Assembly (NCBI RefSeq): GCF_009674485.1 | Contig: NZ_WKJJ01000004.1 | Location: 363,076 to 427,075 of the forward strand | Reading direction: 5' to 3' | Source of the DNA: Pseudoduganella rivuli | GTDB lineage: Bacteria > Pseudomonadota > Gammaproteobacteria > Burkholderiales > Burkholderiaceae_D | DNA: 64,000 nucleotides | Part shown: in pieces, positions 37,422 to 46,220 of the stretch | How the letters are laid out: each line of letters starts with the position of its first letter | How positions within the stretch are numbered: the first letter of the stretch is position 1 | The notes under the pieces: generated by a model | The model's input: only the letters and a program-made list of their open reading frames with translations | Told to the model about the DNA's origin: nothing | The model's database searches: none | Translations under genes and position numbers: made by a program

Positions 37422-37492
37422 CCGTCGGTAAAGACGGGCGTCCCTTTGATGCACGCTCGCATGCAGGCCAGCCAGGGTGCTTCTGGCTAGCC
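37422..37492 (-). promoter_or_regulatory. Structured leader of the ABC permease (two hairpins)
   Basis: Read on the minus strand, a 10-bp hairpin (37492-37483 pairing with 37475-37466, one G-U pair, 7-nt loop) is followed by a 5-bp hairpin (37437-37433 with 37426-37422). The latter's 3' side runs into the GGAGG ribosome site. This resembles a translation-controlling leader. It does not match a riboswitch consensus that I can identify. Confidence 0.45.
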
Positions 37493-37864
37493 GGTGTGAT
37501 GTGTCTGGAAAGCGCGCCCCGGCAATGCCGGCGGCGTGGATGCCATCTTCCGCTCAGGGCGGTCGACAGCAGGGGAAAGGAATTCCTGCGGCGTTACGCC
37601 CGGGCGGGGCCGGAGTTCATCCGGCGACAACTGTCACTTGAACAAGTGCCCATGAAAGGAATTCCCAAAAATGAAAGTGCCCGAATTGTAGGCAGGCAAT
37701 TGAGGAAGGTCAAGCTTAAGTTACAACTGGTTACGGGATGGGCTGCCTGGCAATCTGTAGAGCTGCATTAATCCGTTTAAGGGACGCAGTTTTGCTGAAC
37801 TATCCAGTGTCGCCATGGGTGGTTGCCGGCAAGGATTTTCAGTCCCTGGTGGCTTGGTGCCGTG
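37493..37864. other. Non-coding gap between permease leader and glycerate kinase
   Basis: No supported gene. It contains a 6-2-6 palindrome CACTTG-AA-CAAGTG (37635-37648) and a 12-bp direct repeat GAAAGGAATTCC (37575-37586 and 37654-37665). The lower GC content near 37650-37800 suits a minus-strand promoter for the permease. Confidence 0.5.
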
Positions 37865-39148
37865 TCACTCTGGCGGCAACACCAGCAACGCCCGAAAATC
37901 ATTGACATTGGTCCGCGTCGGCCCCGTCACCACACTGTCGCCCAGCCGCTGGAAAAAACTGTGCGCATCGTTGAAATCCAGCGCATCGCGTGGCCGCATC
38001 CCGGCGGCCCAGGCCCGTTCCAGCGTATCCGGCGTGATCACGGCGCCGGCGATTTCCTCCTGCCCATCGACACCATCGGTATCCCCGGCCAACCCGTATA
38101 TCCCCGGCGTCCCCTGCAGCGCGATGGCGCACGACAGCAGGAATTCCACGTTCCTGCCGCCCCGGCCCTTGCCGCGGACGGTGACGGTGGTCTCGCCGCC
38201 GGACAGCAGCACACAGGGCGCCGCGAATGGCTGACCGTGCGCTGCCGTGTGCAGCGCCATGCCCGCCAGTACCTTGCCCACGTCGCGCGCTTCGCCTTCC
38301 AGGCTGTCGCCCAGGATGTACGGCGTGACGCCGGCATCCCGCGCCACGCGGGCCGCCGCTTCCAGCGCCATTTGCGGCGTGGCGATCATGTGCACTTCAG
38401 CCCGGGCCAGGCGGGGATCGCCGGGTTGGACGGATTCACCGGCGCCGCTGGCCAGCGCATCGAGGACGGCCGGCGGCGCGGCGATGCCGTAGCGGCGCAG
38501 GATCGCCAGCGCGTCGGCGCAGGTGGAATCGTCCGGCACCGTGGGGCCCGAAGCGACGTCGCGGGGATCGTCGCCGGGCACGTCGGAAATCAGCAACGTG
38601 ACGACGCGGGCCGGATGGCAGGCGGCGGCCAGCCTGCCGCCCTTGATGGCCGACAGGTGGCGCCGCACGCAATTCATTTCCGAGATGGTGGCGCCGGATG
38701 TCAGCAGTGCACGGTTCAGTTGCTGCTTGTCTTCCAGGGTGATGCCGGGCAAAGGCAGCGGCAGCAACGACGAACCGCCGCCCGAGATCAGGCACAGCAC
38801 CGTGTCGTCCGCCGACAGGCCGCGCACCAGCTCCAGCATGCGTTGCGCGGCATCCAGTCCCGCCGCATCGGGCACCGGATGGGCAGCTTCGACGATTTCG
38901 ATGCGTTCGCACGGCGCGCCGTAGCCGTAGCGGGTGACCACCAGCCCCTTCAGCGGGCCGCGCCAGTGTTGTTCCACGGCCAGCGCCATTTCCGCCGATG
39001 CCTTGCCGGCGCCGATCACCAGCAGACGGCCTTTTGGCCGTTGCGGCAAGGCGGGCGGCACGCACAGCGCGGGCTGGGCGGCCGCCACGGCGGCGTCGAA
39101 CATGCGGCGCAGCAGGACGCGTGGTTCCGTGTGCAGAGTGTTTGGCAT
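37865..39148 (-). CDS. ttuD: Glycerate 2-kinase (MOFRL family)
   Basis: A 427-aa glycerate kinase of the GckA/TtuD type. The N-terminal nucleotide-binding part has LLVIGAGKASAEMA and LCLISGGGSSLLPLP. The C-terminal MOFRL domain has LLSGGETTVTVRGKGRGGRN and GDTDGVDG. It phosphorylates glycerate to 2-phosphoglycerate, the last step of tartrate or glyoxylate use. GGAG upstream supports 39148 rather than 39160. It lies 15 bp after dctA and is cotranscribed with the tartrate dehydrogenase gene. Confidence 0.9.
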   Translation of the reverse strand: MPNTLHTEPRVLLRRMFDAAVAAAQPALCVPPALPQRPKGRLLVIGAGKASAEMALAVEQHWRGPLKGLVVTRYGYGAPCERIEIVEAAHPVPDAAGLDAAQRMLELVRGLSADDTVLCLISGGGSSLLPLPLPGITLEDKQQLNRALLTSGATISEMNCVRRHLSAIKGGRLAAACHPARVVTLLISDVPGDDPRDVASGPTVPDDSTCADALAILRRYGIAAPPAVLDALASGAGESVQPGDPRLARAEVHMIATPQMALEAAARVARDAGVTPYILGDSLEGEARDVGKVLAGMALHTAAHGQPFAAPCVLLSGGETTVTVRGKGRGGRNVEFLLSCAIALQGTPGIYGLAGDTDGVDGQEEIAGAVITPDTLERAWAAGMRPRDALDFNDAHSFFQRLGDSVVTGPTRTNVNDFRALLVLPPE

Positions 39149-39163
39149 GTTGCGCTCCATGAT

Positions 39164-40528
39164 TCAGGCCGTCGCCTTGTGCAGCGCGACCGTTGCTGTC
39201 GCGGGCGCGGTTTCCACGGCGGGTTCGGCAGGGGTGTCGCCCGAATACAGCGCCTGCAATTCCTCGGCGGACGAACCGCCGTCAAGCACGCGGTGCATGC
39301 GTTCCCGATCAATGGCGCCGACCCAGCGGGCAATGGCCATCGTCGCCACGGCGTTGCCGATGGTGTTGGTGATGGCGCGGGCTTCCGACATGAAGCGGTC
39401 CACACCCAGCAACAGCACCATGCCGGCGACAGGGATCTTGCCCATCGACGCCAGTGTCGCGGCCAGGGTGATGAAACCGGAACCGGTGACGCCGGCCGAA
39501 CCTTTGGAGGTCACCATCAGCACGCCCAACACCACCAGCTGGTCAGTCAAGGTCAGCGGGGTATTCGTGGCCTGGGCAATGAAGATGGCCGCCATCGTGT
39601 AATAAATGCACTGGCCGTCCGGGTTGAAGGTCACGCCGGACGGGATCACGAGGCCCACCACCGGCTTCGAGATGCCGACGTGTTCGAGTTTGCGCATCAG
39701 CTGCGGCACCACGGATTCGGAGGAACTCGTGCCCAGCACGGTGAAGATTTCTTCGCGGATGTAGCGCAGGAATTTGAACAGTGAGAAGCCGCACACGCGC
39801 GCCACCAGTCCCAGCACGACCACCACGAAGACGATGCAGGTGACGTACATGCATGCCATCAGCTGGCCCAATGACATCAGCGACGCCAGGCCGTATTTGC
39901 CGACCGTGAAGGCGATGGCGCCGAACGCGGCCAGCGGGGCGACGCGCATGATCATGCCCACCATCAGGAACATGCTGTTGCTGAACGATTCCAGGAAGTC
40001 GACCACGGGCTTGGCGCGCTTGCCCATGCGGGACAGCGCAATGCCCAGCATGGTGGCAAACACGAGGATTTGCAGGATATCGTTTTTCGCCAGCGACTCG
40101 ACCACGCTGGTGGGAATCATGTTCATCAGGAAGTCGATGAAGGTGCCGCCCTTGGCCGCGGCCGCCGTGTAATTGCCGATGCTGCTGGTATCGAGCGTGC
40201 GCGGATCGATGTTCATGCCGGCGCCGGGCTGCGCGAAATTCACCACGACCAGGCCCAACAGCAGGGCAAAGGTGGACATCACTTCAAAATAGATCAGCGC
40301 GCGCACGCCGACCCGGCCCAGCTCCTTCATGCTTTCCATTTTCGCGATGCCCAGCACCACCATGGCAAAGATCACGGGGGCGAACACCATCTTGATGAGG
40401 CGGATGAACGCGTCGCCCAGGGGCTTCAGGTCGGCGCCGAGTTTGGGATAAAGCAGGCCGAGCAGGCCGCCGGCGAGGACGCCGATCAGCACTTGCACGT
40501 ACAGTTTTCCGAAGAATTTCCTGGACAT
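39164..40528 (-). CDS. dctA: C4-dicarboxylate:cation symporter DctA-like
   Basis: A 454-aa DAACS-family carrier with eight helices and two re-entrant loops. The conserved SSSESVVPQLMRKLEHVG and GVDRFMSEARAITNTIGNAVATMAIA motifs are intact. AAGGAG lies before the ATG. Between tartrate dehydrogenase and glycerate kinase genes it probably imports tartrate or malate with H+ or Na+. Confidence 0.93.
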   Translation of the reverse strand: MSRKFFGKLYVQVLIGVLAGGLLGLLYPKLGADLKPLGDAFIRLIKMVFAPVIFAMVVLGIAKMESMKELGRVGVRALIYFEVMSTFALLLGLVVVNFAQPGAGMNIDPRTLDTSSIGNYTAAAAKGGTFIDFLMNMIPTSVVESLAKNDILQILVFATMLGIALSRMGKRAKPVVDFLESFSNSMFLMVGMIMRVAPLAAFGAIAFTVGKYGLASLMSLGQLMACMYVTCIVFVVVVLGLVARVCGFSLFKFLRYIREEIFTVLGTSSSESVVPQLMRKLEHVGISKPVVGLVIPSGVTFNPDGQCIYYTMAAIFIAQATNTPLTLTDQLVVLGVLMVTSKGSAGVTGSGFITLAATLASMGKIPVAGMVLLLGVDRFMSEARAITNTIGNAVATMAIARWVGAIDRERMHRVLDGGSSAEELQALYSGDTPAEPAVETAPATATVALHKATA

Positions 40529-40608
40529 GATGTCTCCTTGTTTATTGATTGCGTTGATTGAGCCCCGCCGGGCTCTGTGGCCGGTCGGGGCATCGGCGTT
40601 GCTGGTGC

Positions 40609-41697
40609 TTATGCGGCCTGGCGCTGCGCGCCGTCCGCCAGCCATGCGCACACGGCGTCGGTCACGTCGGCCGTGGTGGCCGCGCCGCCCAGGTCGCGCG
40701 TGTGCAGCGCCGGATTGGCGGTCACCGCTTCAATCGCCTGCATCACGCGCTGCGCGGCGCCCTGTTCGCCCAGGTGTTCCAGCAGCATGACGACGGACCA
40801 GAACGTGCCGACCGGGTTGGCCAGTCCTTTACCCATGATGTCGAACGCGGAACCGTGGATCGGTTCGAACATCGACGGATAGCGGCGTTCCGGGTCGATG
40901 TTGCCGGTCGGGGCGATGCCCAGGCTGCCCGCCAGCGCGGCGGCCAGGTCGGACAGGATGTCGGCGTGCAGGTTGGTGGCGACGATGGTGTCCAGGGTGG
41001 CGGGACGGTTGACCATGCGCGCGGTGGCGGCGTCGACCAGTTCCTTGTCCCATGTCACATCGGGAAAGTCGCGTGACACTTCCAGTGCGATTTCATCCCA
41101 CATCACCATCGCGTGGCGCTGTGCATTGCTCTTCGTGATGACGGTGAGCAGCTTGCGGGAACGCGATTGCGCCAGCTCGAAGGCAAAGCGCAGGATGCGT
41201 TCGACCCCGACGCGCGTCATCATCGATACGTCGGTCGCCGCTTCGATCGGGTGGCCCTGGTGCACGCGGCCGCCCACGCCAGAATATTCGCCTTCCGAGT
41301 TTTCCCGGACAATTACCCAGTTCAAGTCTTCCTGCTTGCAGCGTTTCAGCGGGCCATCGATGCCGGGCAGGATGCGGGTGGGGCGCACGTTCGCGTACTG
41401 GTCGAAGCCCTGGCAGATTTTCAGGCGCAAGCCCCACAGCGTGATGTGGTCGGCGATGTCCGGGTCGCCGGCGGAGCCGAACAGGATGGCGTCCTTGCCG
41501 CGCAACGCATCGAGACCGTCGGCCGGCATCATGACGCCATGCCGGCGGTAGTAATCGCCGCCCCAGTCGAAGTTTTCGAATTCAAAGCGGAAACCGGCGC
41601 CGGCGGCGGCCAGCGCTTCCAGCACGGCGCGGCCGGCCGGGACGACTTCCTTGCCGATGCCGTCGCCAGGGATGGTTGCGATGTGGTAGGTCTTCAT
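40609..41697 (-). CDS. ttuC: Tartrate dehydrogenase/decarboxylase (D-malate type)
   Basis: A 362-aa enzyme of the isocitrate/isopropylmalate dehydrogenase superfamily. Signature segments are IPGDGIGKEVVPAG, VIVRENSEGEYSG, the Lys of VITKSNAQRHAM and the metal-binding NLHADILSDLAAALAGSLGIAP. It converts tartrate (to oxaloglycolate or glycerate) or D-malate (to pyruvate) with NAD+ and a divalent metal. It is first in a ttuC-dctA-ttuD operon, divergent from a LysR gene. Confidence 0.9.
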   Translation of the reverse strand: MKTYHIATIPGDGIGKEVVPAGRAVLEALAAAGAGFRFEFENFDWGGDYYRRHGVMMPADGLDALRGKDAILFGSAGDPDIADHITLWGLRLKICQGFDQYANVRPTRILPGIDGPLKRCKQEDLNWVIVRENSEGEYSGVGGRVHQGHPIEAATDVSMMTRVGVERILRFAFELAQSRSRKLLTVITKSNAQRHAMVMWDEIALEVSRDFPDVTWDKELVDAATARMVNRPATLDTIVATNLHADILSDLAAALAGSLGIAPTGNIDPERRYPSMFEPIHGSAFDIMGKGLANPVGTFWSVVMLLEHLGEQGAAQRVMQAIEAVTANPALHTRDLGGAATTADVTDAVCAWLADGAQRQAA

Positions 41698-41730
41698 GGT
41701 GCGTCTCCTTCAGTGTTTGGGTGGGAAGTG

Positions 41731-41816
41731 AGTGCACTGTATCGGGTGGACGGCATTATAAATGGCCGCTAAACTCAATCCATTGTTAACCTGTACTTCC
41801 ACAATCTTTCAACAAT
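41731..41816. promoter_or_regulatory. Divergent control region of the tartrate operon
   Basis: The 124-bp gap has a palindrome AGTGCACT (41731-41738) near the ttuC side and an inverted repeat ATTGTT (41782-41787)/AACAAT (41811-41816) near the LysR start. Both are candidate LysR sites. Confidence 0.4.
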
Positions 41817-41821
41817 TGACG

Positions 41822-42739
41822 ATGAGCAGCGGATTCCAGCCGGCCGAACTGGGCTTTTTTGTCACCTTGTCCACTTGCGGCAGCCTCAGCGGCACCGCGC
41901 GGGAACTGGGCATCACCACGTCGGCTGTCAGCAAGCGGCTGGCGCAAATCGAGGCGCGCATCGGCGTGCCGCTGGTGAACCGCACCACGCGCCGCATGGG
42001 TTTGACGCCGGAAGGGGAAGTGCTGTTGCAGCACGGACGGCGCATCCTCGACGAAATCGCGGACCTGGACCAGTTGCTGACGGCGTCGAAGGGCACGCCC
42101 AAGGGGCAGTTGCGCGTCAATGCGACGCTGGGCTTTGGCCGCCTGCATGTGGCGCCCGCGATTTCCCGCTACGTGCTGCAATACCCGGAAGTGGACGTGC
42201 AATTACAGCTGTCGGTGGACCCGCCCGCGCTGACCGACGACCAGTTCGATGTGTGCATCCGTTTCGGTGTGCCGGCTGATACGCGGGTACTGGCGCGCCG
42301 CCTGGCGCCGAACCGCCGCCTGCTGTGCGCGGCGCCGAAATATCTGGCGGCGCGGGGCGAACCGAAAACTCCGGACGATTTGCGCAAGCACAATTGCATC
42401 AGTATCCGCCAGGGCGACGAGGCGTATGGTTTGTGGCGCCTGTATTCCGGCCGCGAGCCCGACAAACATGCGGACGCGGTCAAGGTTCGGGGTAATTTGA
42501 CCACCAACGACGGGGAAATCGCCGTCAACTGGGCGCTGGACGGGCATGGGATTTTAATGCGGGCTGAATGGGATATCGCGCGCTACCTGCAAACAGGGCG
42601 CCTGGTGCAGGTACTGCCCGGGTACCGCACGCCGGATGCGGACATTTATGCCGTGTTTCCGCAGCGGCACCAGTTGTCGGCGCGGGTACGCACCTTCGTG
42701 GATTTCATGACGGAGGCGCTGGCCCAAAAAATTCCGTAA
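41822..42739 (+). CDS. LysR-family regulator of the tartrate operon
   Basis: A 305-aa LysR protein with the CrgA/YafC-like N-terminus LGFFVTLSTCGSLSGTARELGITTSAVSKRLAQIEARIG and an effector domain to the end. The ribosome site is weak, and an ATG at 41762 is an alternative that would add 20 residues. Divergent from ttuC, it probably activates ttuC-dctA-ttuD (TtuA-like role). Confidence 0.88.
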   Translation: MSSGFQPAELGFFVTLSTCGSLSGTARELGITTSAVSKRLAQIEARIGVPLVNRTTRRMGLTPEGEVLLQHGRRILDEIADLDQLLTASKGTPKGQLRVNATLGFGRLHVAPAISRYVLQYPEVDVQLQLSVDPPALTDDQFDVCIRFGVPADTRVLARRLAPNRRLLCAAPKYLAARGEPKTPDDLRKHNCISIRQGDEAYGLWRLYSGREPDKHADAVKVRGNLTTNDGEIAVNWALDGHGILMRAEWDIARYLQTGRLVQVLPGYRTPDADIYAVFPQRHQLSARVRTFVDFMTEALAQKIP

Positions 42740-42824
42740 TCCGGTGCTTGACCTTCCAATTATGGTAAGGATTAACCTGATTTTGCTGGCTGCTGACAGC
42801 CCGCTTAACCTCAAGGAGATCACC

Positions 42825-43013
42825 ATGAATTTCGTCAACCGCTACACCGCCCGTCCTTCGACCGCCACCGCCTGCACTTGCCGCGTCTGCCCCGGCGCGG
42901 GCTGCAACTGCGGCTGCGCCGCGCAAGCCCCGGCACACCGCTGCAGCTGCGGTCCGAACTGCGCCTGCGGCGAGAACTGCCAATGCAATGCCGGCACGTC
43001 CAGCCGGACCTGA
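42825..43013 (+). CDS. Cys-rich metallothionein-like protein
   Basis: A 62-aa protein with 12 cysteines between residues 20 and 56. Most are in Cys-x-Cys pairs (CTC, CNCGC, CSC, CAC, CQC), with one His at the centre. This density and pairing is that of a metallothionein-type chelator of Zn, Cd or Cu. AAGGAG (42813-42818) precedes the ATG. It stands alone between LysR and aminotransferase genes, followed by a strong hairpin. Its exact bacterial family is not recognised. Confidence 0.8.
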   Translation: MNFVNRYTARPSTATACTCRVCPGAGCNCGCAAQAPAHRCSCGPNCACGENCQCNAGTSSRT

Positions 43014-43026
43014 CGCCGGCGCGGCG

Positions 43027-43064
43027 CCACGGTATATGGCGGCGTAAGCTGCTATATACCGTGG
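43027..43064 (+). terminator. 17-bp hairpin with GUAA tetraloop
   Basis: CCACGGTATATGGCGGC (43027-43043) pairs throughout with GCTGCTATATACCGTGG (43048-43064), allowing three G-U pairs, around a GTAA loop of the GNRA class. It ends the metallothionein-like transcript region. There is no T-run, so it may be a stability hairpin rather than a classical terminator. Confidence 0.65.
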
Positions 43065-43093
43065 GCACGGGCTGCGGCAAAACACCATTCCGC

Positions 43094-43099
43094 TATAAT
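43094..43099 (+). promoter_or_regulatory. -10 element of the aminotransferase promoter
   Basis: A perfect TATAAT lies 41 bp before the aminotransferase ATG. No convincing -35 hexamer is seen at the usual distance. Confidence 0.45.
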
Positions 43100-43134
43100 C
43101 GTCAGCCCGTCTTACCTCCCACGAAAAGTTAGCC

Positions 43135-44337
43135 ATGAGTCAAGTCCAGCCTGAAATTTCCCGCGCCTTGCAAGCCGCCGCCCGTGTCCAGGCCATCGAG
43201 CCGTTCCGCGTCATGGAAATCATGAAGGCGGCCAGCGACGTGGCGAAGTCCGGTGTGGACGTGATCAGCATGAGCGTGGGCGAACCGGATTTCACGGCGC
43301 CGGAACTGGTGGCCGAAGCGGCAGTGCGGGCGATCCGAAGCGGCGCCACGCAATACACGGATGCATTGGGCTTGCCCGCGCTGCGCGAAGCGATCGCCGG
43401 CCATTACCGCGATGCGTTCGGACTCGATATCCCCGCGCGCCGCATTATCGTGACGGCCGGCGCCTCGGCCGGCCTGCTGCTGGCCTGCGCCGCGCTGGTA
43501 TGCGACGGCGACGAAGTGCTGATGCCGGACCCCAGTTATCCGTGCAACCGCCATTTTGTCTCGGCGTTTGGCGGCAAGGCGGTGCTGCTCCCATCCGGCC
43601 CGGAACAGCGCTACCAGCTGACGGCGGAACACGCGGCGCAGCATTGGGGCCAGCGTACGCGCGGCGTGATCGTCGCGTCGCCGTCGAATCCGACCGGTAC
43701 GTCGCTGACGGTGGAACAGATGACGGGATTACTGGCGGCCGTGAAGGCGCGCCACGGCTTTGCCATTGTCGACGAGATTTACCAGGGCTTGTCGTATGGC
43801 CAGCAACCGCACAGCGCGCTGGGGCTGGATCCCGATGTCATCACCGTCAACAGTTTTTCCAAGTATTTCAATATGACGGGGTGGCGCCTGGGCTGGCTGG
43901 TGGTGCCAGAGGCGCTGGTGGGCGTGATCGAGAAACTCGCGCAAAACCTGTTCATTTGCCCGTCGACCGTGGCGCAGCATGCGGCGCTGGCGTGCTTCCA
44001 CCCGGATTCCATCGCCGTCTATGAACAGCGCCGCCTTGAGTTCCAGCACCGCCGCGACTTCTTCGTGCCGGCGCTGCGTGAACTGGGTTTCGGCGTGCCC
44101 GTAATGCCGGACGGCGCATTCTATGTGTATGCCGATTGCAGCCAAGTGCCGCACCTGGCGGCCGGCGACAGCACGCAATTCGTGATGGCCGTGCTGCGGG
44201 AAGCGGGCGTGGCTTTCGTGCCGGGCGACGATTTCGGCGTGGCCGCTCCCCGGCGCCACGTGCGGTTCTCGTACGCGACCGCCTATGACCGGATCGAGCA
44301 GGCGGTGGCGCGGATGGGCAAGCTGTTCGGCCGCTGA
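43135..44337 (+). CDS. Class I/II PLP-dependent aminotransferase
   Basis: A 400-aa fold-type I aminotransferase. The PLP Lys is Lys243 in NSFSKYFNMTGWRLGW. Cofactor contacts include Asn185 in SNPTG, Asp213 and Tyr216 in IVDEIYQ. The general pattern is that of AspC/aromatic-type enzymes or MalY-like relatives. Single gene with its own promoter, convergent with a short minus-strand gene. Amino-acid specificity cannot be read from the sequence. Confidence 0.92.
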   Translation: MSQVQPEISRALQAAARVQAIEPFRVMEIMKAASDVAKSGVDVISMSVGEPDFTAPELVAEAAVRAIRSGATQYTDALGLPALREAIAGHYRDAFGLDIPARRIIVTAGASAGLLLACAALVCDGDEVLMPDPSYPCNRHFVSAFGGKAVLLPSGPEQRYQLTAEHAAQHWGQRTRGVIVASPSNPTGTSLTVEQMTGLLAAVKARHGFAIVDEIYQGLSYGQQPHSALGLDPDVITVNSFSKYFNMTGWRLGWLVVPEALVGVIEKLAQNLFICPSTVAQHAALACFHPDSIAVYEQRRLEFQHRRDFFVPALRELGFGVPVMPDGAFYVYADCSQVPHLAAGDSTQFVMAVLREAGVAFVPGDDFGVAAPRRHVRFSYATAYDRIEQAVARMGKLFGR

Positions 44338-44349
44338 CCGCGGCGGGTT

Positions 44350-44550
44350 TCAGGCGGTGTCTTTTACGCGCGTTCGCGGCGCGGCGGGGGCGCCGAACAG
44401 TGCCGCCACCATCGGATCGCGCCGGATCACGCAGGTCTTCACGCGTCCATAATTGGGCCGGTCGTCGGCAAGACGATGGATGCGATGGCCGTCGGTGGTG
44501 ACGGTCACGCTCATGGACGGGCCGCGGTAGGCGGGAAAAATGCTCATCAT
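44350..44550 (-). CDS. Small hypothetical protein
   Basis: A 66-aa protein starting MMSIFPAYRGPSMSVTVTTDG, with no recognised domain. GGAGAT stands just before the tandem ATG codons. It follows the membrane-protein gene by 19 bp in the same direction, which supports it as the third gene of that operon. Confidence 0.55.
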   Translation of the reverse strand: MMSIFPAYRGPSMSVTVTTDGHRIHRLADDRPNYGRVKTCVIRRDPMVAALFGAPAAPRTRVKDTA

Positions 44551-44569
44551 TCATCTCCATTGAAAAGTG

Positions 44570-45883
44570 TCAGGCGGAGCGCAGGATGGCCACCGCGTCA
44601 TCGCGCCGGCGCAGCCGCGCGTGGACGCGCAGGGCATGCGCAAGGTTGATGCACAATAGGCAGGCCGACAGGCAAAACATGGCCGCCGCCGGCCGCGCCA
44701 GCATTTCCGGGCGCACGCAAGCGCCCAGCAGCAGTACCAGGGCCGCCGCGTGAGTGTGGAACTGGCGCTGCACCCACGGAGCGGGAATCATGCTGGTCAC
44801 GCTCGGCACGCTGCGGCAGCCTCCCTCAACTGTGTTTTGCAGGTGATACCAGACCAGGAACGGCACGATCTTGTACAGCATGCCGTTGATGGCGGAGAAG
44901 GCAAAGCCCGCCACCAGCAGCACGCCCAGCAACAGCGGCGTGCCGGTGGCCGATGGCGCGGCGGGCAGCACGCCCAGCACGCAGGCTGCCAGCAGGCTGG
45001 CGATGGCGGCATACCAGAACAGGGTGGTGGCTTCGGCTTTGGGCCGCTTGCGGCGCACCAGCAGCATGCACGTTGCCAGCCCGAACGCGGTGAAGCCGGC
45101 GGCGGCGGCCAGTGTGCCGCTGTGCGTGAAGGCGCGCGCGGCGCGGCCGGGCAGTCCGCTGGCCACCGACAGCACGACCAGCAAAATGAACAGCCAGGGC
45201 GTGAGGCTGCGCGTCATCCAGCCCGGATACAGCGCCGTCACCTGGAACATCGGCACTACCTGGTAGGCGACGCCGACGATCAGCAGGCCGGTCCATCCCA
45301 GCAAACCCCATGCCGCATGGACATCCGTCACATGCAGCAAGGGCAGCGGCAGCGTGCCCGGCCAGGCAAACTGGCTGGCCAGCAAGGCGCCCAACACGGT
45401 GGTCACGGCCAGCGCGGCCAGCGCCGTGCGGGTCGCCGCGACCATGGACGTCGCGCCTTCCGCATGGCGTTGCCACAGTGCGGCGGCGCACAGGCCCACC
45501 AGGCCGAACAAAGCCGGCGCAAGCAGGACCAGCGCAGCGGCAAACAGCAGCGGACGTTCCAGCAGGAAGGCGGCGGCCAGCGTCACGGCGCCCGCGCACA
45601 GCGCCGCGTGGGCGGCCGCGCCGGCACGGTGCCGCCCGATCGGGACGCCCGCCACGGAAGGCAGAATTTGCAGCAGGGATCCCAGCATGGCCATGCACAG
45701 GCAGCCCAGCGTCAGCAAGTGCGTGGCGGCCAGCATGGCGGATGTCCAGCGGCTGGCGAAGGCCGCCGGACCGGCCCATAGCAGCAATGCGCCGGCCAGC
45801 AGCGCAAACACCGGAGCGCACAGCAGGAAGCGCAGCGGCAGCGACAGCGGGGGATTATGGGAGAAAGTCAGGGAACGCTGCAT
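44570..45883 (-). CDS. Polytopic membrane protein (haem-copper oxidase I/NnrS-like)
   Basis: A 437-aa protein with about twelve hydrophobic helices. Conserved His occur in helix contexts such as LAATHLLTLGCLCMAMLG, LLHVTDVHAAWGLLGW and FLVWYHLQ. These recall cytochrome oxidase subunit I-like or NnrS-type proteins, but the family is not firmly identified. It starts 17 bp after a DUF2249 gene, behind an FNR-type box. A role in nitrogen-oxide or low-oxygen metabolism is inferred from context. Confidence 0.75.
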   Translation of the reverse strand: MQRSLTFSHNPPLSLPLRFLLCAPVFALLAGALLLWAGPAAFASRWTSAMLAATHLLTLGCLCMAMLGSLLQILPSVAGVPIGRHRAGAAAHAALCAGAVTLAAAFLLERPLLFAAALVLLAPALFGLVGLCAAALWQRHAEGATSMVAATRTALAALAVTTVLGALLASQFAWPGTLPLPLLHVTDVHAAWGLLGWTGLLIVGVAYQVVPMFQVTALYPGWMTRSLTPWLFILLVVLSVASGLPGRAARAFTHSGTLAAAAGFTAFGLATCMLLVRRKRPKAEATTLFWYAAIASLLAACVLGVLPAAPSATGTPLLLGVLLVAGFAFSAINGMLYKIVPFLVWYHLQNTVEGGCRSVPSVTSMIPAPWVQRQFHTHAAALVLLLGACVRPEMLARPAAAMFCLSACLLCINLAHALRVHARLRRRDDAVAILRSA

Positions 45884-45900
45884 GGGGATACCGCCTGGTG

Positions 45901-46146
45901 TCAGGCGGCGTCGCGCCAGATCAGCAACTGGTAGGTGCGGTCTTCCTGCCAGCCGCCGCTGCGGCGGAAATTGTTTTGCTCCAGCACGCGGAACAGCGGG
46001 TGAGGTTCGCGGTCCAGTTTGACCAGCAATGCGCCCTGCGGAGGCATCTCGTCGAGCGCTTCCAGGATGAACATCATGGGCTCGGGCGGCTCCAGGCCGG
46101 TAACGTCGATTTCGCGGGTCGCGCTGGGAAAGGTATTGGTGTGCAT
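45901..46146 (-). CDS. DUF2249 protein (first of two)
   Basis: An 81-aa protein of the DUF2249 family (TusA-like fold). It has ATREIDVTGLEPPEPMMFILEALDEMPPQGALLV and the C-terminal GGWQEDRTYQLLIWRDAA. Such proteins recur beside NO reductase and other nitrogen-oxide genes. It is the first gene on the minus side of the divergent FNR-type box. Biochemical function unknown. Confidence 0.85.
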   Translation of the reverse strand: MHTNTFPSATREIDVTGLEPPEPMMFILEALDEMPPQGALLVKLDREPHPLFRVLEQNNFRRSGGWQEDRTYQLLIWRDAA

Positions 46147-46206
46147 GGTGTGTTCTCATCCGTATTGACCTGAATTCATTGTCACATTCAGTCAAGTGTT
46201 GCTTCC

Positions 46207-46220
46207 TTGATCGAAGTCAA
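46207..46220. promoter_or_regulatory. FNR/DNR-type box in divergent anaerobic promoter
   Basis: TTGATCGAAGTCAA matches the FNR/ANR/DNR consensus (TTGAT-N4-ATCAA) at nine of ten positions. It is embedded in a longer palindrome CCTTGA-N6-TCAAGG. For ubiU, a TACAGT -10 lies at 46244-46249, giving class II spacing (site near -41.5). On the minus strand GACAAT (46178-46183) has a similar distance towards the DUF2249 gene. One box can thus serve both operons. Confidence 0.8.

Noticed and set aside
37415..37492. Guanidine-II (mini-ykkC) riboswitch before the ABC permease
   Set aside because: The two loops do not carry ACGR, and the single GGGACGCCC stretch has the wrong fourth loop base.
43952..44560. 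202-codon minus-strand frame overlapping the aminotransferase end
   Set aside because: Arg/Pro-rich shadow over the aminotransferase; the 66-aa frame at 44350-44550 has the better ribosome site.
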